DNA from: Pseudomonadota bacterium
GTDB lineage: Bacteria > Pseudomonadota > Alphaproteobacteria > Rhizobiales > Devosiaceae
Assembly: GCA_023393475.1 (NCBI GenBank)
Contig: JAEWLC010000110.1
Coordinates: 12,403-76,402, forward strand
Length of the DNA: 64,000 nt
Direction of reading: 5' to 3'
Within the stretch, counting starts at the first letter, position 1. Each line of letters begins with the position of its first letter. A program made the position numbers and the translations under genes. Below the pieces are notes generated by a model, which had not been told where the DNA came from, made no database searches, and saw only the letters and a program-made list of their open reading frames with translations. Positions 33,342 to 41,199 of the stretch are shown here, piece by piece.

Positions 33342-34259
33342 TCACTTGGTGATCGACAGTTCGCCCGGCGCATCGCGCGCCGAGCTCTTGGAGCCGGCGG
33401 AGATGATCATGATGATCAGCGTCAGGATGTAGGGGGCAGCGTTGAAGAAGTAGTAGCCCTGGGTGATGCCGACTGCCTGGAGCGAGGGGCCGAGCGCACC
33501 GGCAGCACCGAAGAACAGGGCGGCGAAGATGGCCCGGATCGGGTCCCAGCGGGCAAAGATCACCAGCGCCACGGCCATCAGGCCCTGGCCGGACGAAAGC
33601 CCCTGGTTCCAGATGCCGGGATAGTAGAGCGAGAGGAAGGCGCCGCCGATGCCGGCAAGGAAGCCGCCAACGGCGGTGGCGAGGAAGCGGACGAGATCGA
33701 CCGAGACGCCCATGGCCTTGGCCGAGGCGGCGCTGTCGCCGGTCATCCGCACGATCAGGCCCCACTTGGTGTTCCTGAAGGCCCAGGCCATGGCGATGGC
33801 GAGGATGATGCCGACGAAGAACAGCGGGTTGACCTGCAGCGCCTGCGCCAGCGCCGGGTTGCCGGTCCAGTCACCCAGCGCGATGGAATCCAGTTTTGGG
33901 GCCTGCGGCTGGATGAAGGGCTTGCCGAAGAAGAAGGCGAGGCCGGTGCCGAAACTCATCATGGCGATGCCGACGGCGATGTCGTTCACCCGCGGCAGCT
34001 TGCAGATATAGCCGTGCAGCGCCCCGAGAAAGAGCCCGGAACAGCCGGCTGCCAGCACGCCCAGCCACGGGCTGCCGGTGAGGTAGGATGTGGCATAGGC
34101 GACCATGGCGCCGAGGACGAGGTTGCCCTCGAGCCCCAGGTTGATGCGCCCCGATTTCTCGGTCAGCGTTTCGCCGAGCGCGACGAACATGAACGGGGTC
34201 GAGACGCGGATGGCGCCGCCCAGCATGGCGATGAGTACGGTGACGAGGGCGCTGTCCAT
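33342..34259 (-). CDS. BMP-type ABC transporter permease 2
   Basis: 305 residues with about eight hydrophobic segments. Family features are GETLTEKSGRINLGLEGNLVLGAM near residue 28, and GLSSGQGLMAVALVIFARWDP near 235. This is the YufQ/NupQ-type permease, paired with the larger YufP-like permease whose stop directly abuts this start. It should form the membrane channel with it. The biuH gene follows after eight bases. Confidence 0.92.
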   Translation of the reverse strand: MDSALVTVLIAMLGGAIRVSTPFMFVALGETLTEKSGRINLGLEGNLVLGAMVAYATSYLTGSPWLGVLAAGCSGLFLGALHGYICKLPRVNDIAVGIAMMSFGTGLAFFFGKPFIQPQAPKLDSIALGDWTGNPALAQALQVNPLFFVGIILAIAMAWAFRNTKWGLIVRMTGDSAASAKAMGVSVDLVRFLATAVGGFLAGIGGAFLSLYYPGIWNQGLSSGQGLMAVALVIFARWDPIRAIFAALFFGAAGALGPSLQAVGITQGYYFFNAAPYILTLIIMIISAGSKSSARDAPGELSITK

Positions 34260-35375
34260 TTACGTACGGTCCCCCGTCGACCTGACCTGGAAAATCCTGA
34301 AACGGCCGTAGAAGGTCTCGCTGACCAGCAGCACCACGAACAGGATCCCCTGCAGCACGAGAATGGTGGCGTCGGGCATGTCCATGCGGCGCTGGATGAC
34401 GCCTCCGGCGGCAGCCAGCGCGCCGAAGAGGATGGCGACCGGCACGATCGCCAGTGGGTTCTGGCGGGCGAGGAAGGCGACGAGGATTCCCGTGAAACCA
34501 TAGCCGGCGACCAGCGAGGCGTTGGCCTGCCCGTGGATGGCGGCGACCTCGAAGAAGCCGGCAAACCCGGCGCATGCCCCGGCAATGACGCAGCAGATCA
34601 CCATCAGCCAGCCGACCGGCAGGCCCTGGGCCCGTGCGGCGCGGAGGTTGCCACCGGTCATGCGGGCGGCAAAACCGAAGGTGGTGCGGCTCATCAGCAC
34701 CCAGAGGAGGACGGCGAGGATAATCCCGGCGGCGAGGCCCCAATGGATGTCGGTGCCCGGCATCGAGCCGATCCGGTAGGCGTCGCCGATCGGCAGGGTC
34801 GAGGGCTTGTTGGCCGAAGCCGGGTCGCGCAGCGCGCCTTCGACGAAGAAGTTCATGATGGCGATGGCGATGTAGCTCATCAGCAGCGAAGCGATGGTCT
34901 CGTTGACGCCACGGGCATATTTCAGCCACCCGGTGAGCCCGACCCAGAGGCCGCCGGTCAGCATGCCGGTCAGCGCCATGGTCGGCAGGGTGACGAGGGG
35001 CGAGACGCCGCCGGTGACCAGCGGAATGGCAATCGCCGCCGAGGCGAAACCGCCAAGCACCAGCGCTCCCTCGCCGCCGATCATGGTGAGACCGATGCGG
35101 GCCGGAATAGCGAAGGCGAGGCCGGTGAGGATCAGCGGCGCGGCACGCTGCAGCGAGTTCTGGATCGAGAAGGACGAGCCGAAGCCGCCGGTCCAGACCA
35201 GCTGGTAGAACTGGATCGGATCCTTGCCGATGACGAGCAGGAACAGCGCGAACAGCAGGGCCGAGACGATCACCGCGCCGGCGGGTATCGCAATCTGTTC
35301 GGCAAAGCGCAGCACTTGCAGGTTCGGCCCGGCCGAAGCTGGGATCGCGGCGGTGTCGGCGGTTTGAACGGTCAT
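34260..35375 (-). CDS. BMP-type ABC transporter permease 1
   Basis: 371 residues, polytopic (about ten hydrophobic segments). The motif LQRAAPLILTGLAFAIPARIGLTMIGGEGALVLGGF near 80-115 marks the YufP/NupP-type permease of BMP-family importers. Conserved loop NETIASLLMSYIA follows near 160. Its stop codon abuts the next permease start. The binding-protein gene upstream is separated by 168 bases carrying a palindromic repeat, which may set different expression levels. Confidence 0.92.
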   Translation of the reverse strand: MTVQTADTAAIPASAGPNLQVLRFAEQIAIPAGAVIVSALLFALFLLVIGKDPIQFYQLVWTGGFGSSFSIQNSLQRAAPLILTGLAFAIPARIGLTMIGGEGALVLGGFASAAIAIPLVTGGVSPLVTLPTMALTGMLTGGLWVGLTGWLKYARGVNETIASLLMSYIAIAIMNFFVEGALRDPASANKPSTLPIGDAYRIGSMPGTDIHWGLAAGIILAVLLWVLMSRTTFGFAARMTGGNLRAARAQGLPVGWLMVICCVIAGACAGFAGFFEVAAIHGQANASLVAGYGFTGILVAFLARQNPLAIVPVAILFGALAAAGGVIQRRMDMPDATILVLQGILFVVLLVSETFYGRFRIFQVRSTGDRT

Positions 35376-35403
35376 TGCGCTACTGCTCCGTATTTGCCCA
35401 ATC

Positions 35404-35519
35404 CCCCCTCATCCGCCCTTCGGGCACCTTCTCCCACGAGGGGAGAAGGCCCGACTGATGCTTCGGGGATCGCCTTCTCCCTTGATGGGAGAAGGTGGCG
35501 AAGCCGGATGAGGGTGGGG
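35404..35519. repeat. Family B compound palindrome, copy 1
   Basis: Outer ends CCCCTCATCCG and CGGATGAGGGTGGGG are complementary. Inside are CACCTTCTCCC, GGGAGAAGG and CCTTCTCCC/GGGAGAAGGTG modules. Copies or partial copies occur at 41006-41165 and 59694-59813. It sits between the binding-protein and permease genes, a typical position for stabilising upstream mRNA. Confidence 0.85.
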
Positions 35520-35543
35520 CTACACACTCGATGCAGGCGGCTG

Positions 35544-36647
35544 TCAGGTGATCGACCCCTGCACGCCTTCGAGCAGCCAGTTCATGCCGTCGAGATAGGG
35601 GTCGTAGTTGTCGTAGTCCTTGTCGACGACGACGTTGCCGGCATTGTCCTTGAGCGTGCCCTTGTAGATCGGCGCACCTGCCTTCAGCGCCTCGATGGCG
35701 CCGTCGGCGGCCTTGATCGCCTCCGGCGTTGCGCCGGCGCCGTAGGGCGTATTGCGCAGCATGTCGTTGTTGTAGCCGCCGACGAGGAAGTTCTGTGGCG
35801 TCTCGCCGGCGGCGACGGCGTCGGCATATTGCTTGTAGATCGTCTCCCACTTGTATTCGGCGCCGGTGATGAAGCCCTTCGGCGCCAGCGGCGCCTGGGA
35901 GGCGTTGTGGCCGGCGGTCTTGACGCCGCGGCCCTCGGCCGTCTTGATCACGACCTTCGGCGAATCCACGTGGCAGGTGATGACCTCGCAGCCCGCATCG
36001 ACCAGCGCGTTGGTCGCCTCGGCCTCGCGTACGGGCAGGCTCCACTCGCCGGTGAAGATCACCTGCACCGTGGCGTTGGGGTTCACCGAGCGGGCGCCGA
36101 GCAGGACGGAGTTGATGTTGGACAGCACCGACGGAATGGGCTTGGCCGCAACGAAGCCGATCTTGCCGCTCGAGGAGAGGCCGGCGGCAACGCCATCCAC
36201 GTAGTGGGCCTGGTTGAGGTAGGGGAAGTAGGAGCCGGCATTGGCCGGATCGGCATCCTTGTTCCAGAGCGGCGCCGCGTGGCGGAAGGTGACGTCGGGG
36301 TATTTCTTCGCGAGGTCGACGACGAACGGGTTGTAGTAGCCGAACGAGGTGGCGAGGATCAGGTTGGCGCCGTCGATGTTGATCATCGACTCCATCGACT
36401 TCGAGACGGCATCCGTCTCGGGCACGTTCTCTTCCTCGACGACGGTGATGCCCGAAACTTTCTTCAGCGCGGCGACCGATACGGCGTGTGCCTGGTTCCA
36501 GCCAAAATCGTCCTTGGGGCCGACATAGACGATGCCGAGGATCACGTTGGTCTGCGCCTTGGCCATGCCGAATGGCAGCGCCGATGCCGCGAGGCCGGCG
36601 GCCCCGGCCCTGAGCAGCGCGCGCCGCGAAAGAGTGCTTGCTATCAT
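35544..36647 (-). CDS. BMP-family substrate-binding protein of the ureide importer
   Basis: 367 residues. The N-terminus has a twin-arginine-like signal (SRRALLRAGAAGLAASALP) rather than a lipobox. The mature protein carries BMP/PnrA-like features: ILGIVYVGPKDDFGWNQAHA, ATSFGYYNPFVVDLAKKYPDVTF, and GEWSLPVREAEATNALVDAGCEVI. It is the first gene of the minus-strand train, so its promoter region (36648-36921) should drive the operon. The close link to biuH, trtA and atzGE argues for a ureide ligand, although the family is best known for nucleosides. Confidence 0.9.
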   Translation of the reverse strand: MIASTLSRRALLRAGAAGLAASALPFGMAKAQTNVILGIVYVGPKDDFGWNQAHAVSVAALKKVSGITVVEEENVPETDAVSKSMESMINIDGANLILATSFGYYNPFVVDLAKKYPDVTFRHAAPLWNKDADPANAGSYFPYLNQAHYVDGVAAGLSSSGKIGFVAAKPIPSVLSNINSVLLGARSVNPNATVQVIFTGEWSLPVREAEATNALVDAGCEVITCHVDSPKVVIKTAEGRGVKTAGHNASQAPLAPKGFITGAEYKWETIYKQYADAVAAGETPQNFLVGGYNNDMLRNTPYGAGATPEAIKAADGAIEALKAGAPIYKGTLKDNAGNVVVDKDYDNYDPYLDGMNWLLEGVQGSIT

Positions 36648-36895
36648 GACGTGGTTTTCCCTGTTTCACGTGCCGGGCGTGCTCTTGTCCGCAACCCCCG
36701 GACACGCCCCTGCAGTCAACAGTGCAAACCATGTGCCAAACGCGCGCTGGCCCCGGAATTGTTACTAAGTCGTTGACACCAATAGGTTATGCGATACCGA
36801 TGACTGTACTGGGCCACGCCGTCAAAACTGGCGACAATGCCTAATCGTCGCACACGCGTTTCCAATATGCGTATTATTTGTGCATGTGCGACGTC

Positions 36896-36907
36896 ATTGC
36901 ATACAAT
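36896..36907. promoter_or_regulatory. Candidate GntR/FCD operator at the ureide operon promoter
   Basis: ATTGCATACAAT, a near-perfect palindrome of the FCD-GntR type, lies in the 274-base divergent region between the binding-protein gene and the Dabb gene. Its reverse complement shares ten bases with ATTGTATGCA upstream of atzF. No gene is seen in the rest of this AT-richer region, which probably holds both promoters. Confidence 0.55.
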
Positions 36908-36921
36908 AGATCGGAGCCGGC

Positions 36922-37230
36922 ATGACAATCCGCCATTGCGTATTCCTCCGCTTTCGCGCCGATGTCGATGAAGCGGAGCGCCAGGCCATCTACGATCAAC
37001 TGGCGGCGCTCGCCGGTCATCTGCGCATCGACGCCATGAGCTTCGGCCGCAACGTCTCGCCCGAGGGTCTGCACCAGGGTTTCGCCGACGGATTCACCAT
37101 GGATTTTCCCGATGCCGCGGCACGGGACGCCTACCTTGCCGATACGGCGCACCAGGCAGCCGGCGGCCGCCTCGTCGGGGCACTGGAGGGCGGCGTTGCC
37201 GGGCTCCTGGTGTTCGACATTGAAGTCTAG
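36922..37230 (+). CDS. Dabb-domain (stress-responsive alpha/beta barrel) protein
   Basis: 102 residues with GGAG upstream. The pattern MTIRHCVFLRFRADVDEAER, LRIDAMSFGRNVSPEGLHQGF, GFTMDFPDAAARDAYLAD and HQAAGGRL is the Dabb fold, a ferredoxin-like dimer. It is divergent from the ureide importer operon and shares its promoter region, so it may be co-regulated. Dabb proteins include a few cyclases and oxygenases, but most have no known activity. No catalytic residue is assigned. Confidence 0.85.
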   Translation: MTIRHCVFLRFRADVDEAERQAIYDQLAALAGHLRIDAMSFGRNVSPEGLHQGFADGFTMDFPDAAARDAYLADTAHQAAGGRLVGALEGGVAGLLVFDIEV

Positions 37231-37303
37231 CAACGGCAAAGTTCTCATTTTGTCCCAGCGCAGATTCGATTAGGGTGCGCCGCAAACGCATCAAGGATCC
37301 GTC

Positions 37304-37990
37304 ATGGCCGACTACGTCATTGCCCCGCCGCCGCAGGCTGCCATACCCGTCGCTGGGGGTGGGCTGTTTCCCGTGCGCCGCATCTATTGCGTCGGCCGCA
37401 ACTATGCCGAGCACGCGCGCGAGATGGGGCATGATCCGAACGCGGAACCGCCCTTCTTCTTTTCGAAGCCCGCCGATGCCGTGGTGACCGGCGGCGCTGA
37501 CGTGCCCTATGCGAGCAAGACCGAGAACCTGCACCACGAGATCGAACTGGTCGCCGCGATCGGCACGGGCGGCAGGGACATCGCCGTCGGCGAGGCCATG
37601 CGGCATGTCTGGGGCTACGCGGTCGGCATCGACCTGACCCGGCGCGACCTGCAGGCGTGGGCGAAGAAGGGTGCAAAGCCCTGGGAAGTGGCGAAGGGCT
37701 TCGACCATTCGGCGCCGATCGGCACCATGGTGCCGGCCGCCGGCATCGCGACGCCGCTCAAGGGCGCGATCGAGCTCAGCGTCAACGGCGAGACTCGCCA
37801 GTCGGCCGATATCTCGGACATGACCTGGGACCTGCCGCATGTCATCGCGGAGCTTTCGAAGTACTTCGAGCTCTTCCCCGGCGACCTGATCATGACCGGC
37901 ACGCCGGCAGGGGTCGGCCCGGTCGTCGCGGGCGACCGGCTCGAGGGCTCCATCGCCGGCATTGGCACCGTGGAGTGCCGTATCGTCTGA
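37304..37990 (+). CDS. Fumarylacetoacetate hydrolase-family protein (fumarylpyruvate hydrolase-like)
   Basis: 228 residues, the size of fumarylpyruvate hydrolases. The lid signature IYCVGRNYAEHAREMG is followed by PPFFFSKPADAVV and the metal-binding HHEIELVAAIG (Glu pair), with a later Asp in GYAVGIDLTRRDLQ, and FPGDLIMTGTPAGVGPV near the C-terminus. It should cleave a C-C bond in a beta-diketo acid. Aromatic catabolism by gentisate is the classic role, but no such genes are nearby. It overlaps the helicase gene start (TGATG). Confidence 0.9.
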   Translation: MADYVIAPPPQAAIPVAGGGLFPVRRIYCVGRNYAEHAREMGHDPNAEPPFFFSKPADAVVTGGADVPYASKTENLHHEIELVAAIGTGGRDIAVGEAMRHVWGYAVGIDLTRRDLQAWAKKGAKPWEVAKGFDHSAPIGTMVPAAGIATPLKGAIELSVNGETRQSADISDMTWDLPHVIAELSKYFELFPGDLIMTGTPAGVGPVVAGDRLEGSIAGIGTVECRIV

Positions 37991-39087
37991 TGGAGTGGTC
38001 GCCGCAACAGGATGAGGCGCTGCAGGCGGTTTCGGCCTGGCTCAAGGACAAGAACGCCAAGCAGGTGTTCCGGCTGTTCGGCTGGGCCGGGACGGGCAAG
38101 TCGACGCTCGCCCGCCATCTCGCGCAGGGCGTGCGCTCGGTGAAATACGCCGCCTTCACCGGCAAGGCGGCCCAAGTGATGCGCAAATACGGTGCGCGTG
38201 GTGCCTCGACCATCCACAGCCTCATCTACACGCTGGTGTCCGACAAGGAGGGCGAGCCGCGCTTCGCGCTCGATCCCGAGAGCGAGGCGATCACGGCGGA
38301 CCTGATCGTGATCGACGAAGTCTCGATGGTCGACGAGGCGCTGGGCCGGGACCTTTTGAGCTTCGGCACCAAGGTGCTGGTGCTGGGCGATCCGTTCCAG
38401 CTGCCGCCAGTGCAGGGTACGGGCTTCTTCACCGCCGACGAGCCCGACTACATGCTGACCGAGATCCATCGGCAGGCCTCGGATAACCCGATCATCCGCA
38501 TGTCCATGGACATCCGCGAGGGCGGCTATCTCGAGCATGGCCGCTACGGCGAAAGCCTCGTAATCCCGCGCGCGGACGTGAACCGCGACGAGGTGATGCT
38601 GGCCGACCAGGTGCTGGCCGGGCGCAACAAGACGCGCGTCGCCTATAACGACCGCATCCGCGAGTTGAAGAACCTGCCGAGCCACGAGCCGGTCGCCGGC
38701 GACCGGCTGGTTTGCCTCAGGAACAACCCGATCAAGAAGCTGCTCAACGGGCAGATCTGGATGGCAGCCGAGGTGAAGAAGCGGTCGAACGCCCGCTATT
38801 CGATGACGCTCGACCCCGACGAAGTCATCGGCACCAAGCCGACGCAGGCCAAGGTCGTCACCCACGCGGCGTTCTTTTCCGGCGAAGAGGATGCGCTCAG
38901 CTGGCCGGAACGCCGGCAGTACGACGAGTTCACCTTCGGCTACTGCCTCACCGTCCACAAGGCGCAGGGCAGCCAGTGGGACAATGTCTACCTGTTCGAC
39001 GAGAGTTTCGTGTTCCGCGAGGACCGGGCCCGCTGGCTCTACACCGCCGTGACGCGCGCCTCGGACCGGATCACCGTCGTCACCTAG
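37990..39087 (+). CDS. RecD-like superfamily 1 ATP-dependent DNA helicase
   Basis: 365 residues. Walker A GWAGTGKST (about 32-40), motif II VIDEVSMVD, motif III VLGDPFQLPPV, and C-terminal motifs FTFGYCLTVHKAQGSQWD and LYTAVTRASDRITVV are all present. This is a compact RecD2/Dda-like helicase lacking long N-terminal domains. Its ATG overlaps the stop of the hydrolase gene (TGATG), so they are translationally coupled although functionally unrelated. Its stop overlaps the convergent TetR stop. A role in DNA repair or processing is inferred. Confidence 0.9.
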   Translation: MEWSPQQDEALQAVSAWLKDKNAKQVFRLFGWAGTGKSTLARHLAQGVRSVKYAAFTGKAAQVMRKYGARGASTIHSLIYTLVSDKEGEPRFALDPESEAITADLIVIDEVSMVDEALGRDLLSFGTKVLVLGDPFQLPPVQGTGFFTADEPDYMLTEIHRQASDNPIIRMSMDIREGGYLEHGRYGESLVIPRADVNRDEVMLADQVLAGRNKTRVAYNDRIRELKNLPSHEPVAGDRLVCLRNNPIKKLLNGQIWMAAEVKKRSNARYSMTLDPDEVIGTKPTQAKVVTHAAFFSGEEDALSWPERRQYDEFTFGYCLTVHKAQGSQWDNVYLFDESFVFREDRARWLYTAVTRASDRITVVT

Positions 39088-39842
39088 CGGCGCTTCCCCT
39101 CGATCAGCCGTTCGAACCCGTCGAGTAGCAGGTTGAGGCCGAAGGCGAAGGCGCGGTCGGAGTCGCCGGTGCCATAGAGTTCGCCGACGATGGGACCGAC
39201 GCGGCTTGCGACCGGATAGGGGCTGAAGTCGATGGCCTCGAGGCCGGGGCTGACGCGGTACCACCACTCGTCGTCGGTCATGCCGGAGAGCTTTTTCACC
39301 ATCTCGGCGCGGGCGGCGTCGCGCACGGCGCCGTGGACATAGTTGGCGAGCGCGGTCAGGGACTGGTCCATCTCGACCGCATCGAGCCCGAGCCCGTCGA
39401 AGGCGCTGAGTGCCGTGTCGTAGGCGGTCATGGTGTTCGGGCCGAGCACCGGCCGGTGGGTCGACAGTTCGAATACCCAGGGGTGACGCAGGTAGAACTG
39501 CCGGTAGCCCTGGGCAATGACGGTGACATTGTCGCGCCAGTTCGCCGGATCGAAGACGGGCTTCTCGCCGACATCGGCGGCCGCATCGAGCATCAGGTCG
39601 AGCAGCTCGGCCTTGCCGGGGACGTGGGTGTAGAACGACATCGGCGAAATGCCCACCGCCTCGGCCACCCGGCGCGTCGAAACACCCGCCAGTCCTTCGG
39701 CATCGGCGATGCGGATGGCGGCGGCGACGATGTCGCCCAGCGCCACCTTCGGTTTCGGGCCGCGCTTCGGCGGCGCCTTGCCGCTCCACAGCAGTTCCAG
39801 GGTGCGCAGCGGATCGCCCCGCCCGGAAATCTCTTCGGCCAT
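39084..39842 (-). CDS. TetR-family regulator divergent from a drug-export set
   Basis: 252 residues. The helix-turn-helix is ALGDIVAAAIRIADAEGLAG followed by STRRVAEAVGISPMSFYTHVPGK (about 35-82). The C-terminal domain resembles TetR_C/ActII-like effector domains that bind amphipathic drugs. It faces the DrrA-like ATPase gene across a 180-base region with paired operator-like inverted repeats, so it probably represses the export genes and itself until a drug binds. Confidence 0.92.
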   Translation of the reverse strand: MAEEISGRGDPLRTLELLWSGKAPPKRGPKPKVALGDIVAAAIRIADAEGLAGVSTRRVAEAVGISPMSFYTHVPGKAELLDLMLDAAADVGEKPVFDPANWRDNVTVIAQGYRQFYLRHPWVFELSTHRPVLGPNTMTAYDTALSAFDGLGLDAVEMDQSLTALANYVHGAVRDAARAEMVKKLSGMTDDEWWYRVSPGLEAIDFSPYPVASRVGPIVGELYGTGDSDRAFAFGLNLLLDGFERLIEGKRR

Positions 39843-39864
39843 GCGGCCTCCAAATAACTCTTTA

Positions 39865-39904
39865 CAGTGTACGGGATTCGATCTAGATCAAACTCCGTAC
39901 ACTG
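39865..39904. promoter_or_regulatory. Paired TetR-type operator sites
   Basis: CAGTGTACGG at 39865-39874 and its exact inverse CCGTACACTG at 39895-39904 face each other across 20 bases, with the extended forms CCGTACACTGTAAAG and CCGTACACTGCACAA. They lie just upstream of the TetR gene and well upstream of the ABC genes. Binding by the adjacent regulator is inferred. Confidence 0.65.
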
Positions 39905-40022
39905 CACAACTTAATGCCGGCCGCTCGCAATGTCGAGACGGTGGCGTCGAAATCCACCCTGCTGACACGACATGTCAGTGGGGTCCTCTAGGCATTCATC
40001 CGTTCGAGCGAGGAGTGACACA

Positions 40023-40970
40023 ATGATTCATGCCCGAGGACTGAAGCGCAGCTTCAAGACCAAGGAGGGAGTTGTCGAGGCCGTGCGCGGGCTCGACCTC
40101 GAGGTGGCGGAAGGCGAGATGGTCGCCTTCCTCGGGCCGAACGGGGCCGGCAAGTCCACTTCGGTTCGCATGCTGACCACCCTGCTTCCGCCAACCGAAG
40201 GCGAGGCGCGCATTGCCGGGCACGACGTGACGCGGGACGCGGACGCAGTGCGCCGCCGCATCGGCTATGTCGGCCAGGGGGCGGGCGCCGGCAACTACAA
40301 CAAGCTGCGCGACGAGCTGCTGACCCAGGGCGCGGCGCAGCGGATGGACAAGGCCGCGGCAGCCAGGCGGGCGGACGAGCTGATCGGCATGCTCGAGCTC
40401 ACCGGGCTCGAGGCCCGCACCGGCATGAGCCTTTCGGGCGGGCAGAAGCGCCGCGTCGACGTGGCGCTGGGCTTGATGCACAGCCCGGACGTGCTGTTTC
40501 TCGACGAACCCTCGACCGGACTCGATCCGCATAGCCGAGCCAATCTCTGGGACCACATCGTGCGGCTGCGGAAGGCGACCGGCATGACGGTGTTCCTCAC
40601 CACCCATTATCTCGACGAGGCGGACTCGATGGCCGAGCGGGTGATGATCATGGACAACGGCCAGATCATCGCCAACGACACGCCGGAGCGGCTGAAGGCA
40701 AATCTCGCCGGCGACCGCATCACCATCGATGCGGACGATGCGACCGTCGCGGCGGAGATTGCCGCCAACCTGCCCGAGGCGCGCGATGTGAGCCGCGATG
40801 GCGCCCGGGTCGGCGTGACGGTGAAGGGCGGCGAGGCGGTGCTGCCCGAATTCATCCGGGCGCTCGACGGCCGAGGGGCGCGGGTGCTCGCGGCAAATGT
40901 CCGGCGGCCGACGCTGGACGATGTCTTCCTCGGCCTTACCGGCCGCTCGCTGCGGGAGAGCGCCGCATGA
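40023..40970 (+). CDS. DrrA-like ABC transporter ATPase
   Basis: 315 residues with GAGGAG upstream of the ATG. Walker A GPNGAGKST, signature LSGGQKRRVDVALGL, Walker B VLFLDEPSTGLDP and the H-loop TTHYLDEAD are all intact. The C-terminal DUF4162-like tail (ANVRRPTLDDVFLGLTGRSLRE) is characteristic of daunorubicin-type DrrA ATPases. It should power the permease encoded at 41200. The TetR regulator is divergent. The substrate is probably a hydrophobic antibiotic or toxic compound. Confidence 0.92.
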   Translation: MIHARGLKRSFKTKEGVVEAVRGLDLEVAEGEMVAFLGPNGAGKSTSVRMLTTLLPPTEGEARIAGHDVTRDADAVRRRIGYVGQGAGAGNYNKLRDELLTQGAAQRMDKAAAARRADELIGMLELTGLEARTGMSLSGGQKRRVDVALGLMHSPDVLFLDEPSTGLDPHSRANLWDHIVRLRKATGMTVFLTTHYLDEADSMAERVMIMDNGQIIANDTPERLKANLAGDRITIDADDATVAAEIAANLPEARDVSRDGARVGVTVKGGEAVLPEFIRALDGRGARVLAANVRRPTLDDVFLGLTGRSLRESAA

Positions 40971-41005
40971 AAGGGCCGTTTGCACCGATACGGCGGCGGG
41001 CGTCG

Positions 41006-41165
41006 CTGCCTTCTCCACTTGCGGAAGAAGGCGCCCGAAGGACGGATGAGGGATCCGCCCCAACCCTCCTTGCCGTTCCCCGCTTCGCTCCGATCGCGCA
41101 GACCCTGTCTGCATCCCCCTCATCCGGCGCTACGCGCCACCTTCTCCCGCTCAGGGAGCAGGCAG
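41006..41165. repeat. Family B compound palindrome, copy 2 (degenerate)
   Basis: Two blocks: CCTTCTCCACTTGCGGAAGAAGGCGCCCGAAGGACGGATGAGG near the left, in modules, and CCCCTCATCCG, GCGCTACGCGCCACCTTCTCCC on the right, in opposite orientation, around a less conserved core. It fills the 229-base gap between the ATPase and permease genes; no gene seen. Confidence 0.75.
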
Positions 41166-41199
41166 GCCAGTGGCTGGCCGGCGCAATGGAGATCCAATC

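Noticed and set aside
31054..33432. A 2.4-kb open frame on the plus strand opposite the ABC ATPase and biuH
   Set aside because: Antisense shadow; the opposite strand encodes intact Walker motifs and a full cysteine-hydrolase triad, and this frame also crosses the gap between the two genes.
31057..36647. BMP-type importer read as a plain nucleoside transporter
   Set aside because: The family is best known for nucleosides, but no nucleoside catabolic gene is present, and the ATPase and permeases are interleaved with biuH and trtA; a ureide substrate is preferred though unproven.
34014..36776. A 2.7-kb open frame on the plus strand opposite the BMP permease and binding-protein genes
   Set aside because: Its protein is dominated by Gly, Asp, Glu, His and Arg with no family motif, as expected antisense to GC-rich coding DNA, and the minus-strand genes have clear domains and start signals.
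37615..39789. A minus-strand open frame over the helicase and TetR genes
   Set aside because: It crosses two convergent genes in different frames and has no family features.
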